From: Symbiodinium microadriaticum | Lineage: Eukaryota; Sar; Dinophyceae; Suessiales; Symbiodiniaceae | Reading direction: 5' to 3' | Length of the DNA stretch: 64,000 nt | Assembly: GCA_001939145.1 (NCBI GenBank) | Contig: LSRX01000663.1 | Span: forward strand, 247,454-311,453 | In this document: in pieces, positions 42,293 through 53,540 of the stretch | Position numbering within the stretch: the first letter of the stretch is position 1 | Layout of the letters: every line of letters starts with the position of its first letter | Translations under genes and position numbers: made by a program | Notes under the pieces: model-generated | Seen by the model: the letters and a program-made list of their open reading frames with translations, nothing else | Told to the model about the DNA's origin: nothing | The model's database searches: none

Positions 42293-43640
42293 TGACTAAC
42301 GGGGATCCTGATGTAGGGCCTCCGGAAAGAAAGGGGGCTTCATCAATCAGGGTCTACGTTGCGGCTTGGTTGTCGTCAAAAAGAACTGGTACTCCTCGCG
42401 CAAGAAGGCTGGCTCCAGAGCGGACAGCCTTTCTACTGTCAATCCCCATCAGGAACTAATGATCCCTCCGCGAAATGTCAAGAGGAGCAGTCATTGTATC
42501 CAGGGAGCCCAATACCTCTTAATTAAGGAATATACCTTCAATCATAATATTAAGGTCCCTATAATTTAAGGTATATTCCTTAATTAAGGAGTATTCGGCT
42601 CTCTGGGAAGCCACAATCGTTGCGGGAGCCCTCGCTCTGCAAACTCAAAGGCTTGTCTTGCCCTAACCCCCCAGGTACCTACTATATAGGGTACTAGAGC
42701 CCCTGGGGCCCTATATAGTAGGTACCTGGAGGGTTAGGGTTTGACTTCACGGGTAGCATTCCAGGCGGCATTCTGGGCTTGAGTGACGGGGTCAGAAGCT
42801 GACAATGCCTCCCTTACTCGGCTTGGAGCGCTGCCATCGCCTGTCCGGAGCAGGAGATTGTGGAATGGGGAGCGATGAGGGTCCATTTCCCTTGGAGTAA
42901 TCAGCCTGATGTGCTGCGATTCAGCAACCATCATCAACGTCCAGTGGGTGTTCCTGACCCAAGGTGCAGCCATCGTCCATCTCCTGCGGCTGTCAGCTAA
43001 TGAGATTCTGAAATGGGGCGGATTTCCCCCTGATCTGACCAACACCGCCTCACCAGAGCTGGTAAGTAGAACTGGCACGCCGTATGTTAAAAGGTCGTAC
43101 CCAGAGAGCCCAATAACCCCTATTTAAGGAATATACCTTAAGTCATAATATTAAGGGCCCTATAATTTAAGGTATATTCCTTAATTCAGGGCTATTGGGC
43201 TCTCTGGGTAACCGTTCCATGGATCGTTGCTGCAGGTGCGACTGGAATGGTGTATCTGTTGCACAGTTGCTGCGAACTGGGTCCAACCTGCTGCAGTGTG
43301 TTGCTCATTAGGCTCCAGCATCGCCGCGAACGCGACCCAATACCTAAATGCGACCTCACCACACTCTAGACCAGCAGGACCTCTGCCTTCGGAGATTTCA
43401 TGAAATTGAAAGGCCTCCCGCAAACCATCCTACAAACCCCTTGGAACTCTTATGCCAAGCACCTCGGGTTCGATCCGTGTCTCACCCCTTGACCAGGCGT
43501 TCATGCGATGGCGTGCATGATCGGGTGGGGATTTTAAGCCCCTCAAATGGATCAGACTCCCCATACGCGGAGATGCTTGGACCGACAAGGTCCACAAACC
43601 TTACCCTTGCCTTAAGACCACCGTCACCTTTCTACTTAAC
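42293..43640 (-). CDS. Gene interrupted by three hairpin elements, unknown protein
   Basis: Reading on the minus strand: segment 43640-43211 (EPEVLGIRVPRGL, one TAG, then EAFQFHEISEGRGPAGLECG and RYWVAFAAMLEPNEQHTA), element A8, segment 43099-42740 (LTYGVPVLLTSSGEAVLV, HWTLMMVAESQHIRLITP), element E1, a short segment to 42608, element A7, then 42499-42293 (SGASLLARGVPVLFDDNQ, with two TAG codons in frame). Removing A8 plus one TA joins the first two segments in phase across NGY/DLL. Across A7 I could not find a join in one phase. The two main segments are open for about 75 and 120 codons. No domain recognised. It may be an active gene with introner-like introns or a decaying one. Confidence 0.4.
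42500..42607. mobile_element. Hairpin element family A, copy 7
   Basis: CCAGGGAGCCCAATACC to ATTCGGCTCTCTGGG. Termini slightly decayed; flanks AT and AA do not match. Confidence 0.88.
42661..42739. mobile_element. Hairpin element family E, copy 1
   Basis: 79 bp, CCCTAACCCCCCAGGTACCT with inverse AGGTACCTGGAGGGTTAGGG. Termini resemble a telomere heptamer missing one A. Second copy at 47445. Confidence 0.88.
43100..43208. mobile_element. Hairpin element family A, copy 8, inside a reading frame
   Basis: 109 bp, CCCAGAGAGCCCAATAACC to GCTATTGGGCTCTCTGGG, flanked by TA on both sides. On the minus strand an alternative canonical intron GTTACCCAG...GTGCCAG also keeps the frame. Confidence 0.92.
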
Positions 43641-44110
43641 TTAACCATGCATGCAAATCACTTGCGAAAGCCGCAAACAACCCCAAAACCACTGAACCCT
43701 GAACCCCTAAATCCCTAAGGCAATGCGACACTTCAACACATAGGCCCGGTGCATCTGCTGCTGGCTCCAGGGTGATGAACTGCATAAGTGCCTCTTGTTT
43801 AGGTTTTAGGGTTTAGGGTTTAGGGTTTAGGGGGGGGGACGGGGGCCGGGGTGTGGATTTAGGCCTGCTACAAGTCTGACTAATCTGACTGGGGCTTTGG
43901 GTGCTCCTTCTATATGGTTACCGTAGTTGTATCGCGGAACCCTAAGGGATAGTATTACTGCTTGTATTGAATCTGAAGAACCTGATGGTCAACAAGTGCA
44001 TCCGCTGAACGCATCTGTTACGAACCAGCAAGCCCCCAACCATGTATGTCATCCGTATGTCGGAAGTGAGCGAGCCCTCATCTTTGCGCTGAGGGCTCTG
44101 ACATGATGCG
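43641..44110. other. Unassigned
   Basis: TTTAGGG patch at 43803-43835 ending in a G8 run. No gene recognised. Confidence 0.5.
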
Positions 44111-44210
44111 GTTGATGGTGAAAATCCTGCATTGCCCATAATAAGGAATATACCATAATTCCCATAGTTTGGGGTCCTTAAGGTAATGCAGGATTTATAT
44201 TTATATCAAT
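44111..44210. mobile_element. Hairpin element family H, copy 2
   Basis: GTTGATGGTGAAAATCCTGC with inverse ending GCAGGATTTATATTTATATC. The loop has AAGGAATATACCATAATTCC. Confidence 0.82.
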
Positions 44211-44420
44211 TGCTTGCACATGCTAGAACAACCTCTGAGAAGTCCGGCAGCCCACGAAGCCTAAAACGTCTTTGCTCAGAACCGGCAAGGGTTGAGAAAC
44301 CTGAGGTAAACCACGAGGTTGATGCTTGCACTAAGTAGGGTGTGGGGGTTCTTTAAGGGGTCTATAAGGGCCACTATGGTCCTGCTGTCGCTGCCGCTGC
44401 TGCCTCTGATGTTCTTGATC

Positions 44421-44456
<36 letters not shown>

Positions 44457-45100
44457 GTTCTCATCATCATGACGGCTCAAATCTGTTGACGGTCTCGGCT
44501 CCGGAACTTCCGAACAGAAGAAGAGGTTGTCGTAGGTGTAAACGGGCCGAGAAACCTACATACTGAGGTCTACTGCCCAAACTCGAAAACCGAAAACCCT
44601 CAGCGTAAACGATCGCGCATCCGCCTGGATTGCATCTGGCTCGGACAGCCTCGCCACCAGGCGAGGGTTGCCGGTCTTAAACTCCTGCCGGACTAAGGTG
44701 TGGCGATTCGAGACGCGAGGTCCCTAAACCCTAAACCCCTAAAGCCTAAACCCTACGTGGGGTTTCTGCTCTTCTGTGGGACCCTGCTAGAAAAAACCCT
44801 GGCTTCCACAGAAACAGGATCGAAAAGAACACACTAAGCAAGCGAACCTCCCAAACCGGAAAGGCATAAACATCAACCAGTCCAGCTACTTTTCAGGGTT
44901 GAATGCCCGATGTTTGGCCATACGATTTGGGAGATTGAGTTTCACATCCCAACGATGGCAACCTCGAAGCACAAGAAAAATAACTGCCATGGTTTAGGGT
45001 TTAGGCTTTCGGGGCTTAAGAGAAAAATCGCCTGCCATGCGCGGAAGCAAAATCCGCCAATGCAAACTGGACAGGTCGGGGAACTCGCATGCTTATGGAT
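44211..45100. other. Unassigned, with an ATG microsatellite
   Basis: ATG triplets at 44421-44456, C-strand patch at 44725-44755. Plus ORF 44910-45134 is of chance length. Confidence 0.5.
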
Positions 45101-45272
45101 AGTTTTAGGGTTTAGGGATTGTAGTATGGCTTAGGGCTTAGGGTTTAGAATAGGGCTTAGGGTTTAGGACTTAGGGATTATAATATGGCTCAAGGTTTGG
45201 GGTTTATAGTTGGGCTTAGGGTTCAGGGTTTAGGGTTTATAATATAGGGCTTAGGGTTTAGGGTTTAGGGGT
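45101..45272 (+). repeat. Higher-order telomere-like repeat
   Basis: TTTAGGG heptamers spaced by TATAATATGGC-type inserts, in units of about 40-45 bp. Confidence 0.8.
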
Positions 45273-45287
45273 ACGTAATTACATAGT

Positions 45288-45400
45288 TGTCGAAATCAAA
45301 ATTAAGGTCTCCTTTAAAAATTTAAGTTCCCAAATGCTAGGGTGCCGTATTAAGAGTAGAATTTACATAGAGCTCCCCAAAAGGACCATGATTTTGACAA
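45288..45400. mobile_element. Hairpin element R (single copy)
   Basis: TTGTCGAAATCAAAATTAAG against CCATGATTTTGACAA. Arms of about 24 bp, imperfect. Confidence 0.6.
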
Positions 45401-45466
45401 TTGCCCATATAGTGGCAGCTAGTGACCGCATGCGATGAACAAGCGTACAGGGCTTAGCTGTAAACT

Positions 45467-45577
45467 AGTAAAGCAGGGGGTCCAAATACACGGAATTAGG
45501 TCCCAAAAGACCATTCCAATCATGGTTTGGGGGACCTAATTCCATAATAGTAGTATATATGGACCCTCTTAGTAACC
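45467..45577. mobile_element. Hairpin element K (single copy)
   Basis: CAGGGGGTCCAAATACACGG against TATATATGGACCCTCTTAG. Inner arm GGAATTAGGTCCC/GGGACCTAATTCC. Confidence 0.78.
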
Positions 45578-46044
45578 GGCAGACATCCTACACCACCGTT
45601 GTAAGCCGGAAGAACGGTGTTCATAAAGCTCAGGATATACAGCCAATGCTGACCATGCTCACGAAAGCCTTAACCTAATCCTAAACATCCCCAAACGCGG
45701 CTTAACCCTTAGCAGACTATCATTCCTTAATCTAAACCCTAAACATCCCCAAAGGCTTAACCCTTAACAGACGATCATGTCCATGAGCCCAGACAGTCCT
45801 GGATGACATCCTCCTCATCGAGAAGTCCCTGCAGCAGGGGCCGAAACTGGTTCTCAAGCCCTGAATTCCTCGACACTACGACCTAAAATGCTAGAACCAT
45901 GCAGAACATCTTACAAAACCACAGCGCGGTGTCTTTTACATCTATCCCTCAACCTTCGCAGACCCGGCTCATAGTTGCGACAGTATGCAGAGTCGCCCGG
46001 AGACTGCCATTGACTGTGAAAGTCTTTGAGGCTAACTAAGCCTG
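45578..46044. other. Unassigned, with a short duplication
   Basis: TAATC(C)TAAACATCCCCAAA..GGCTTAACCC at about 45675 and a similar segment (CTAAACCCTAAACATCCCCA) at 45733 form an imperfect direct repeat. No gene recognised. Confidence 0.5.
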
Positions 46045-46230
46045 AGGTTTTGGGTTTAGGGTTTTAGGGTTTGAGGTTTAGGGTTTTAGGGTTATAAAAT
46101 TTAGGGTTTATAGGGCTTAGGGTCATTGGGGTTTTTGGGGTTTAGGGTTTTAGGGTTTAGTGCTTTAGGGTTTAGGGGTTAAGGTTTAGGGTCTAGGGTT
46201 GAGCGGTTTAGGGTTTGGGGTTTAGGGCCT
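46045..46230 (+). repeat. Telomere-like tract
   Basis: TTTAGGG with frequent TTTTAGGG and TTTGAGG variants. Confidence 0.85.
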
Positions 46231-46565
46231 CGCAAGGTGGGACGAAGGATCGCCGGGTGCCATGACTACGACACACGCGACTCTCGAACTCCTCGCTAAA
46301 TCAATGCGCACAGCAGCATTTCCTACACGCGTCGACTGCGCTTTGCCGAGATTTTGCGCTTCCAGAACTGACCCGGACGCTCTAGGGCACAGTACCTGGG
46401 TGAAGGTTGCTGTGGAGACACAGATAAAATAAAGTCACGAGGCTGGCAGGTGAAGAAAGCCAGGAAAAACCAGAAAGATTCGGAGACCGGGCAGCAGCGG
46501 TGGCTTCTATGTCAGCGAAGCCGACGAAAGAGGCCGGAAGCGGGACGCCCACAACACAAGCAGTG
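46231..46565. other. Unassigned
   Basis: ORFs on both strands end in the B element. Minus 46382-46565 includes VPLPASFVGFADIEATAAA, possibly coding but of chance length. Confidence 0.3.
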
Positions 46566-46696
46566 CACCCATAGGCCCCTAAGTAGTTCCTTTTGGATTC
46601 TAGATAGAAACCATAAAAGAGGATTACCTTATAGGATTCTAAATATAAACCATAAAAAGGGACCATAAAAAGGAACTGCTTAGGGGCCTATGGCTA
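46566..46696. mobile_element. Hairpin element family B, copy 6, internally duplicated
   Basis: 131 bp instead of about 100. The loop segment (GGATTCTA.ATA.AAACCATAAA) is present twice. Confidence 0.88.
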
Positions 46697-46780
46697 GACA
46701 AGGAATCTGCAAGCCACGGGCTCATGTGGGGCCTAGGGGAATGTAGGGCTGCAGATTTCTCAGATGTGAAATTTGAAAGA

Positions 46781-46890
46781 CCCAGAGAGCCCAATACCCC
46801 TTGATTTAAGGAATATACCTGAAATTACAGGGGCCTTAATCTTATGATTTAAGGTATATTCCGTAATTAAGGGGTATTGGGCTCTCTGGG
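46781..46890. mobile_element. Hairpin element family A, copy 9
   Basis: 110 bp, flanked by GA on both sides. Confidence 0.92.
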
Positions 46891-47444
46891 GATGCCCATG
46901 CAGAGTCTAGCAAAGCGTGAAGCCCTGGAGGTCTACGAAAATATGAAGTAGGGAAGGGTCAAGTCTGCAGGATGCAGTAACGTAGTACAGAAGGGTCGCC
47001 CAAAAGGTGAAGTACAGAAGTCTGTAATTCTCCGCCCCTTGGCTAAGAAACCCTGAAGCCTGCAAAAATCTTCGGAGTCGCACTCAATGGCGCCGTTGTT
47101 GCTGCAACAACAATAACACGAACTACCGCTACTGCATGGCAAATGGCAGCACCTATGACCGTATTCAGAACTACATGTACAGGCAGCCACAACAGCACCA
47201 GTGGTCATCGCACAGAAACAAAACAATCATCAAAGTCCTCAGCCAATGGCCAATTCAGCAAAGAAGCCGCAAACCTGATGTCGTAGGGAGTAAAACAAAC
47301 TTAACGCACTGGAGCTCCTAGTACAACAGGCAGGAAAAAGCAAGAGCCGTATAGTTCATGAGAAGGATTCCACTATTTGGGTTTCGCGCTGAGTCCTCCG
47401 AGCCCTGTAGGATTCTTGAACCTTATGAAATGACTTCCGCATCA
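46891..47444. other. Unassigned
   Basis: No tract or hairpin. The minus ORF at 46933-47226 is Cys-rich, of chance length and unrecognised. Confidence 0.4.
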
Positions 47445-47517
47445 CCCTAACCCCCCAGGTACCTACTATATAGGGTACTAGAGCCCTCTTATATAGTAGA
47501 TACCCGGGGGGTTAGGG
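47445..47517. mobile_element. Hairpin element family E, copy 2
   Basis: 73 bp, CCCTAACCCCCCAGGTACCT with inverse ending CCGGGGGGTTAGGG. Same loop start GGGTACTAGAGCCC as copy 1. Confidence 0.88.
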
Positions 47518-48429
47518 TCAGGTTGTGCTACAGGCCTCTATGCTGCAGTTCGGCGTCTGCAACTTCTCCTCCAAAGGCGAAACCTTCGACAAGCCGGCTT
47601 TGATGAGGGCTGCACGGGGGTTTCATGTGAAACCTCCGGCGGAACACTACTTGCAGTTGGAAAATTAGGGCTTGGGGCTTAGGTTCAGAGTTTCGGGGTT
47701 CTGGGGGCTTTGATCAAGGGTTGCAGGGTTTCTGTTTAGACCTCATCACGATCCTTCTTTCATACACCTCAAAGTCCGCAAGGTGGGGCCCTCGCAACTA
47801 GAATAGGGTTTTGGGGCCCCCACATAGTTTCATTGTAATAAGGACCTGTAGAAGCCGCCAGAACGACACCATCCCGAACAAGTTCATTCCAACCCCCGAG
47901 CAGCCGTGAAAAAAAAACGTCTCCCCAACTACCAAAATCAGCCCTCAAACCCAGATTAGGCTCTAGGGTTTAGGGTTTAGGCAGGCTTTGCTAAACCTTG
48001 AGCAGCAAACTCCCAACTACGCGAACCTCTATGAAGGAGATTCTCAATCTCAAGAGCAAATTCGCCTCTTGGGCTGCGCCGCCCCCAAAGGTGGCCCAGA
48101 AGGAACCACCACCATCAGCGGCCATGAGCAACCTGGGCAATTCCAAACTCTGAATAATATCGGTACTCATTTAGGCCTCTACCTTAACCTAGTAGTATTC
48201 TCTAACTAAGGTTCCCTTTAGAATCCCTTGTGCCCACCCCCCCCCCCTTGAACCACCCTCGCTTCAGGTTCCTATAACTGATCATGTACGCAGCTCCAAG
48301 CCAAAGCCACACGGAACTAACCGTAACACCTTCAACTCTTACGTGCAAAAACAGGCCCCTCAGACCCTTAACTCCGAACACCTAGAACCCTGCACTCTTC
48401 ATCCGGAAGTGTCCAGGACGCCCGGTTGC
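47518..48429. other. Unassigned with an M-like fragment
   Basis: M-like fragment at about 47786-47846 (CTAGAATAGGGTTTTGGGG), a C12 run at 48236. No gene recognised. Confidence 0.45.
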
Positions 48430-48800
48430 GGACTATCTATTCATCTATCGACCTATCTATCTGTCTATGCAGCTATCTAGTCGAGTTTAGTCTAAACAAA
48501 TCCAATCCATGTAGCTTAAACTCGTCCAAACAGATCAAAACCAACCTAACCTAACCTAACCTGAACAAGTCTAATCTTATCCAACCTCATCTGACCTATC
48601 TCTCACATCGGTCAATATTGCCTTCCGTATCTAAACTCAACTCTGTTAATTAATCTGTCTGTCGACCTTTCTATCTGTCTATCTCTCTGGCCTATCTGCC
48701 CGCTTGACTGCCTGCCTGCCTGTCTGTCTCTGTCTTTCCATATGTCTGTCTACTTGCCTGTGGCTCTATCTACCTATCTGTGCCGGGCATCCACCTATCT
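48430..48800. repeat. CTAT/CTGT and CCTAA-type simple repeats
   Basis: Tetramer patches at 48435-48480, 48655-48690 and 48715-48785, with AACCTAACCTAACCT at 48543. Confidence 0.8.
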
Positions 48801-49479
48801 ACCTGTTGGTGGACACCCTTGCCCCCCTTCCCGTTGCCTCAATCCACAGATGCCCCCTCCTTAAATCCCAAGGATTTGGAAGCCCCTTTGGTTGAGGAGT
48901 GCAGGTTTACAGCGTTCGGTCTTGAGGCTTTGGGCTTGGAATAAGAGGACACCAGCAAATCAAGCCGGGACACGGCAGGCGACGCGGCACGCTGGCCCAA
49001 ACCCGTCCAGTTTTAACTGGATGGGGAGCTTAACCTCAAGCTCCCAAACCCTAAACCCTAAAGCACAACAGTGAAGTTTTAGCTTGGAGTCGCGAAGTTG
49101 CAAGGTCAGTCACAGGGCCTTGGACCCCAGGATCATTTGCCAGGGATGCTGTGTGGGTGCTGGTGGCTACGATAGTCCAAGCCCAAGCCCTGAACCCAAA
49201 CCCACCACTGAAGTCACCAGCCGAGTTGGCTGCAAGAGGTTCAGCGGGCACGACTGCAAGCGTCGGAGGTCTTCTTGATTCAGGGTTTGGAGTGTCGGTG
49301 TGAAGCTCTGGAGTGCCACTGCTGGTCCAGTGTCAGTGCAAGTGCTCGTGCTATGTTGGTGCTGGTGCTACAGCATTGAATACGTGTATGGTTTCCGAAG
49401 ATGTCGGCAACGAGCTTCGGGTAGGATTCATGCTAGGCCGCTAGGCTTCAAGGGTACATCTACAGCCACCCCCAAGCTC
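48801..49479. other. Unassigned
   Basis: C-strand patch at 49045-49062. ORFs here are of chance length. Confidence 0.4.
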
Positions 49480-49620
49480 TACGCTAAACCCCTAGACCCT
49501 AAACCCCAAACCCTCATTCAGTACCCTAAACCCCTAAACGCCTAGACCCTAAACCCTAAACCCTCATTCTGTACCCGAAACGCCTAAACGCCTAGACCCT
49601 AAACCCTAAACCCTCGTTTA
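49480..49620 (-). repeat. Higher-order telomere-like repeat
   Basis: A 60-65-bp unit containing AACGCCTAGACCCTAAACCC and CTCATTC(A/T)GTACCC, present about 2.3 times. Confidence 0.85.
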
Positions 49621-49689
49621 GTACTCGGGTTTGGGCTTGGGGTTCCCAGCCCCAAGCGGGACTCGACCACAGAATCGGGGCGGGGGTTT

Positions 49690-49790
49690 CGGCCTTAGAG
49701 TTTAGGGTTTAGGGTCTTTAGGGTTTAGGGTTTTGGGTTTAAGGTTTAGGGCTTTTAGGGTTTAGGGTTTAGAGGGTTCGGGCCACTGGT
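49690..49790 (+). repeat. Telomere-like tract
   Basis: TTTAGGG units opposite in direction to the tract at 49480-49620. Confidence 0.85.
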
Positions 49791-49802
49791 TGAAGGAAAC
49801 TA

Positions 49803-49895
49803 CAGGTGGGGAGTTTAGGGTATATAGGGCTTCAATAAGGCTTCTATAAGGTATATAGACCTTCTCAGGCTCCTATAAAGGTAACTACCCACCTG
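49803..49895. mobile_element. Hairpin element family D, copy 2
   Basis: CAGGTGGGGAGTTTAGGG to GGTAACTACCCACCTG. Flanking GGAAACTA and ATGTCCTAGA are shared with D1 at 10272, so the mobile unit is longer than the inverted repeat. Confidence 0.85.
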
Positions 49896-52005
49896 AAAAA
49901 TGTCCTAGACACTGGGGCTAGGGCGTAGGGCTCAGGGCTTGCGGTTTCGAGTTTCGGGCTTAGGGGATTAGAGCTTGGTGGTTTAGGGATTCGGGCTTAG
50001 GGCTTAGGGCCTACATAGGGTCCGGGGTTTAGGGCTTGGGGGTTGAGGCACTAATTATGGTGGTGGCCTCAGGGTTCAGCCATGGGGTCTACGAAAAAGC
50101 TTGTTACAAAAAGCGGGTTTTCGACATAAGGATGTAGGGTCCCAGCTGTAGCTTTCAACTTTGGTGCTCATCAAAAATCCATAAAAAGCAATGGACGCGG
50201 GAGTTCAGATGAGCTCAGGAGGGTTAGGTTTCAGGGTTTAGGGTTTAGGTTTTAGGGTAGGGTTTAGGGTTTAGGGGAGTCCGAACCTCAAAGCCCACAG
50301 CTTTTTGGCGGCGATTGCTCAGCAAGTCTACCACCGTGAGACTTCATCTCCATGTAGGCAGCAGAGTGCAATCATGCCATTCCGAAGATCCAAGACCCGT
50401 TTATGCCAAAAGGACTCAGGACTTAGCATTGTAGGTTTCAGGGCTTTTTAAGGGTGCTGTGGAATTGCGGGCCTTGTGTGTTTAAAGCCTCTGAAACCCT
50501 GAATATAAATTATAAGGGCAAACCCTAAACCCTAAACCCTAAAACCCTGAACCCTATAAGGACATTGAAAGCATGGCACCCGTGTGACAGAGCTTCCCTT
50601 CGCATAGACCTTGATTCATGCGATCCCTGCTACAAGCCACTCCAAGACTGTGATCGGTGTATATTTTTTTATGGTTTAAGGGTTTAGGGTGAAGTGCAAG
50701 GCATACTTCCTAAACCTTCCAGCACCTCGCAAAGCAACACTTGAGAACCCGAACCGTTTCAAATTCCCATTGGAGCCAAGCGAAAGGCATAAGAACCCCC
50801 TAACACTCCAAGGAACTACTGAGAAGAACTGCATGAACCCCCCAAGAACCCGATAAATTTCTGGAACCCCAAGCAGCAAGCCTCTTAACCCTAAACCATG
50901 AAGAAAGAACCATCGAAACCTCCTCATATCGCATTACAGCCTGACAACCTGGAGCCTAATTTCCTTAACGCAAAACCATGTAAAACATTCCCAAACAAGC
51001 CTCAACAAATCCGGAATCAACCCCAAATCACCCTAAACTCCTAAACCCGGAATCAACCCCAAATCAGACCCCTTGATGTCTTTAGATCGCACTCTCTGCG
51101 AAGAGCGACTCCCTAGGGAAGCGCAGCTCTCAAGAGACCGCTCATGCTCTGGCTTTATTGTTGTAGTCTGCATGGGGTTTAGGGTCTAGGGGTTTAGGGC
51201 TTATAAGGGTTTAGGGTTTGGGGTTTGGGGTTTAGGGTGTGTAACGAAAGAAGCTGCAGTTCACTTCTGTTTAAGCGGGTTTCCTTGACTTAGCTATTTC
51301 GAGTTGGTTGTTCTGCTGGGTTAGGGTGGAATGCAAGGCTTCCGCGGATGTACAGCTCGGCGTCGTTTCGTATTGCGGGGAGGGGATGAGGGCTGAAAGG
51401 CTGGAGCTTGTAGAGTGTGTGTGGTTGTGAGGATTGGGTTTACGGTTTCGGAGTTTTGGGTTTAGGGGTTTAGGGTTTACGGGTTTAGGGTTTAGGGGTT
51501 GGGATGGAAGGTTCAGGCAATATTTCTATAGCGTACCTTAGGCAATCGCAGGACAAGAAATCTCCTCACCTGATCTCACCTTGAAAATGCAGACATATTA
51601 GACCCTGAGCCCTAAAGCCTAAAACCTAAGCCCTAAACCCCAAAGCCTGAACCCTTATCGATAGCCGTTCAATTAACTTATGACTCGGCCAAGACTTTCG
51701 GCTCTTTGGCAGGAGCCCTCTGTGTGGGCCCCTTTCGAGGAGTACCATTTACTGTGTATTGTGTGTTTAGCTTAGGGTTCAGGGTTTAGGGTTTCGGGTT
51801 TCGGGTTTAGGGTTTCGGGTTTGTGGTGCTCCGGGTTTAAAGCTCCGATAGCCAGAGACGCTAGGCCCAAACACCCCGAAACCCCGAAACCCTAAACCCG
51901 AAACCCTAAACCCGAAACCCTAAATTCACAACAAGGCAATCAGAACCCGCAGAACCAGCATAGGTATATGGCTCTCTGCGACGCCTGTTTCCGCAAATCC
52001 AAACG
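49896..52005. other. Mixed sequence with many short tracts
   Basis: Tracts at 49920-50045, 50222-50280, 50520-50550, 51175-51240, 51450-51500, 51600-51650, 51775-51835 (G strand) and 51875-51930 (C strand). Minus ORF 50676-50927 is of chance length. No hairpin element seen. Confidence 0.5.
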
Positions 52006-52103
52006 GGGGTTTCCGAAAATAGGGAACCCTGATATGGTACCCCAAATAGTAGGATCCTTATTATAAGGGCCCCAAAATAAGGTACCCTAACTATCGGAAA
52101 CTC
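52006..52103. mobile_element. Hairpin element family G, copy 2
   Basis: GGGGTTTCCGAAAATAGGGA with inverse ending CTATCGGAAACTC. Confidence 0.88.
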
Positions 52104-52655
52104 TCAAACATCGACCTCGCCGAGTCACCTTGCTACACGTGTAAGTATCTGGGCCGCTCAAAATACTCCCGGAGATTGGCCTGCAAGTGGTGGTTGTCCT
52201 GCAGATGCGCTTCGAGACCGGGGATGGCTATAGAGTTCCGAGGGTTGGGCGTTTCAGAGCCTTAGGGCCTTATGGCTTCAACCCTTTTAGTTTTAAATGT
52301 TTGGGCGGCTTTGAGCTTGAAGTTCGCCAGACCCCTCAACTTCCCCTCACTAGGAACCCTTATTTTTGAGAAACCTCTTGGAAATGAGTGGCGTTTTCAG
52401 CAGTTATCGGGGTTTCCGGCGAGGCGCCTCAGGAAATACTCAAGGTCTACTGCCCAGACCCGTTCCTGGAGCACATTTTGGGGGTACCTTCGTTTCTTCT
52501 TAGAGCATCCCAACAATAAAAACAAGTTATTCTAAAGCCTATAGCTTGGGTACTGTCCCCCATACAGTAACAGTCTATGTTAGGGCTACTATTAAGGGCC
52601 GTAGATATCCCTATTATGAGTATTACTCAACTGTTGCTGAGTGGGAGCAGTATCC
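52104..52655. other. Unassigned
   Basis: Several short plus ORFs at 52187-52535, all of chance length. No tract. Confidence 0.35.
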
Positions 52656-52751
52656 AACCTATAGGGCCTTTGGGATCCTTGTTGGGGTTACCTTGTGGGA
52701 TTCTAAATACGAGCCACAAGAAGGAACTATATACAATGGAGCCTATGGCTA
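52656..52751. mobile_element. Hairpin element family B, decayed copy
   Basis: CCTATAGGGCC.TTGGGATC at the left, GGAACTATATACAATGGAGC at the right, and the loop GGTTACCTTGTGGGATTCTA identify a mutated B element. Confidence 0.6.
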
Positions 52752-53430
52752 GAAGGGTCTATAGATGCAACGCCATAGCTACCCTAAGCCCTACACCCCT
52801 ATGAACCCTAAACCCTAAACCGCCATAAACTACAGTATGGAGTCTCTGCGCGAGCTTGTGATGGCTACTTCTGGTGAATGGAACGGATGCTCATCTCAGT
52901 GGCTGGGTACTCTCGCCCAACCAGGATATCCTTTTAAAGTATAGTAGGGTTATATATATATATATAACCCTTTATATTATTAGGGTTATATACCATAAGC
53001 CCCAAAAGGTTGAGGTTGAAGGTTACTTAATCAGCTACTAAGTCATTACAATGATGATTTAAAAGTGTGCTTCCAAGGAACTTACGCATGAAGGCTTTCG
53101 TGAAATGTGGAGTTGAGACTCCTGCGGGAGAGTGCCGCAACCAGAGGGTCCTTAAGCTGAGACTTTCCGAATTTCCTCTGGCAGTCATGGGTTTAGGGGT
53201 GCATGGGTTTAGGGATTTAGGGGTATAGGGATCATGGGTTTAGGGGTTTAGGGGTTTGAGAATAAACTGGTCAGTTTTCTTGCCTCTGCGGGAGTTCGAG
53301 GTGTGCCGAAGTCAACTTCGAATTTAGCCGCGACCCCGAAGTCTGGGGGTATGCGCACATAGACGAGATAGTTGTCTGCCTTTCCCGTGAAGCCGGAGTG
53401 GGGATCGACGCCAGGGCGTCCCTCAAAGAA
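52752..53430. other. Unassigned, with a TA-rich hairpin and a tract
   Basis: AGGGTTATATATATATATAT with inverted AACCCT around 52945-52985. TTTAGGG-like units at 53190-53258. No gene recognised. Confidence 0.5.
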
Positions 53431-53540
53431 CCCAGAGAGCCCAATACCCCCTCAATTAAGGAATATACCTTAAATCATAACATTAAGGCCCCTATACTTT
53501 AAGGTAAATGCCTTATTTAAGGGGTATTGGGATTTCCGGG
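53431..53540. mobile_element. Hairpin element family A, copy 10
   Basis: 110 bp. The right end is decayed to GGGATTTCCGGG. Flanked by AA on both sides. Confidence 0.88.

Noticed and set aside
43455-43490. tRNA-like GGTTCGATCC box
   Set aside because: The neighbouring bases do not form the T stem, acceptor or anticodon arms of a tRNA, and the site lies in a protein-like frame on the other strand.
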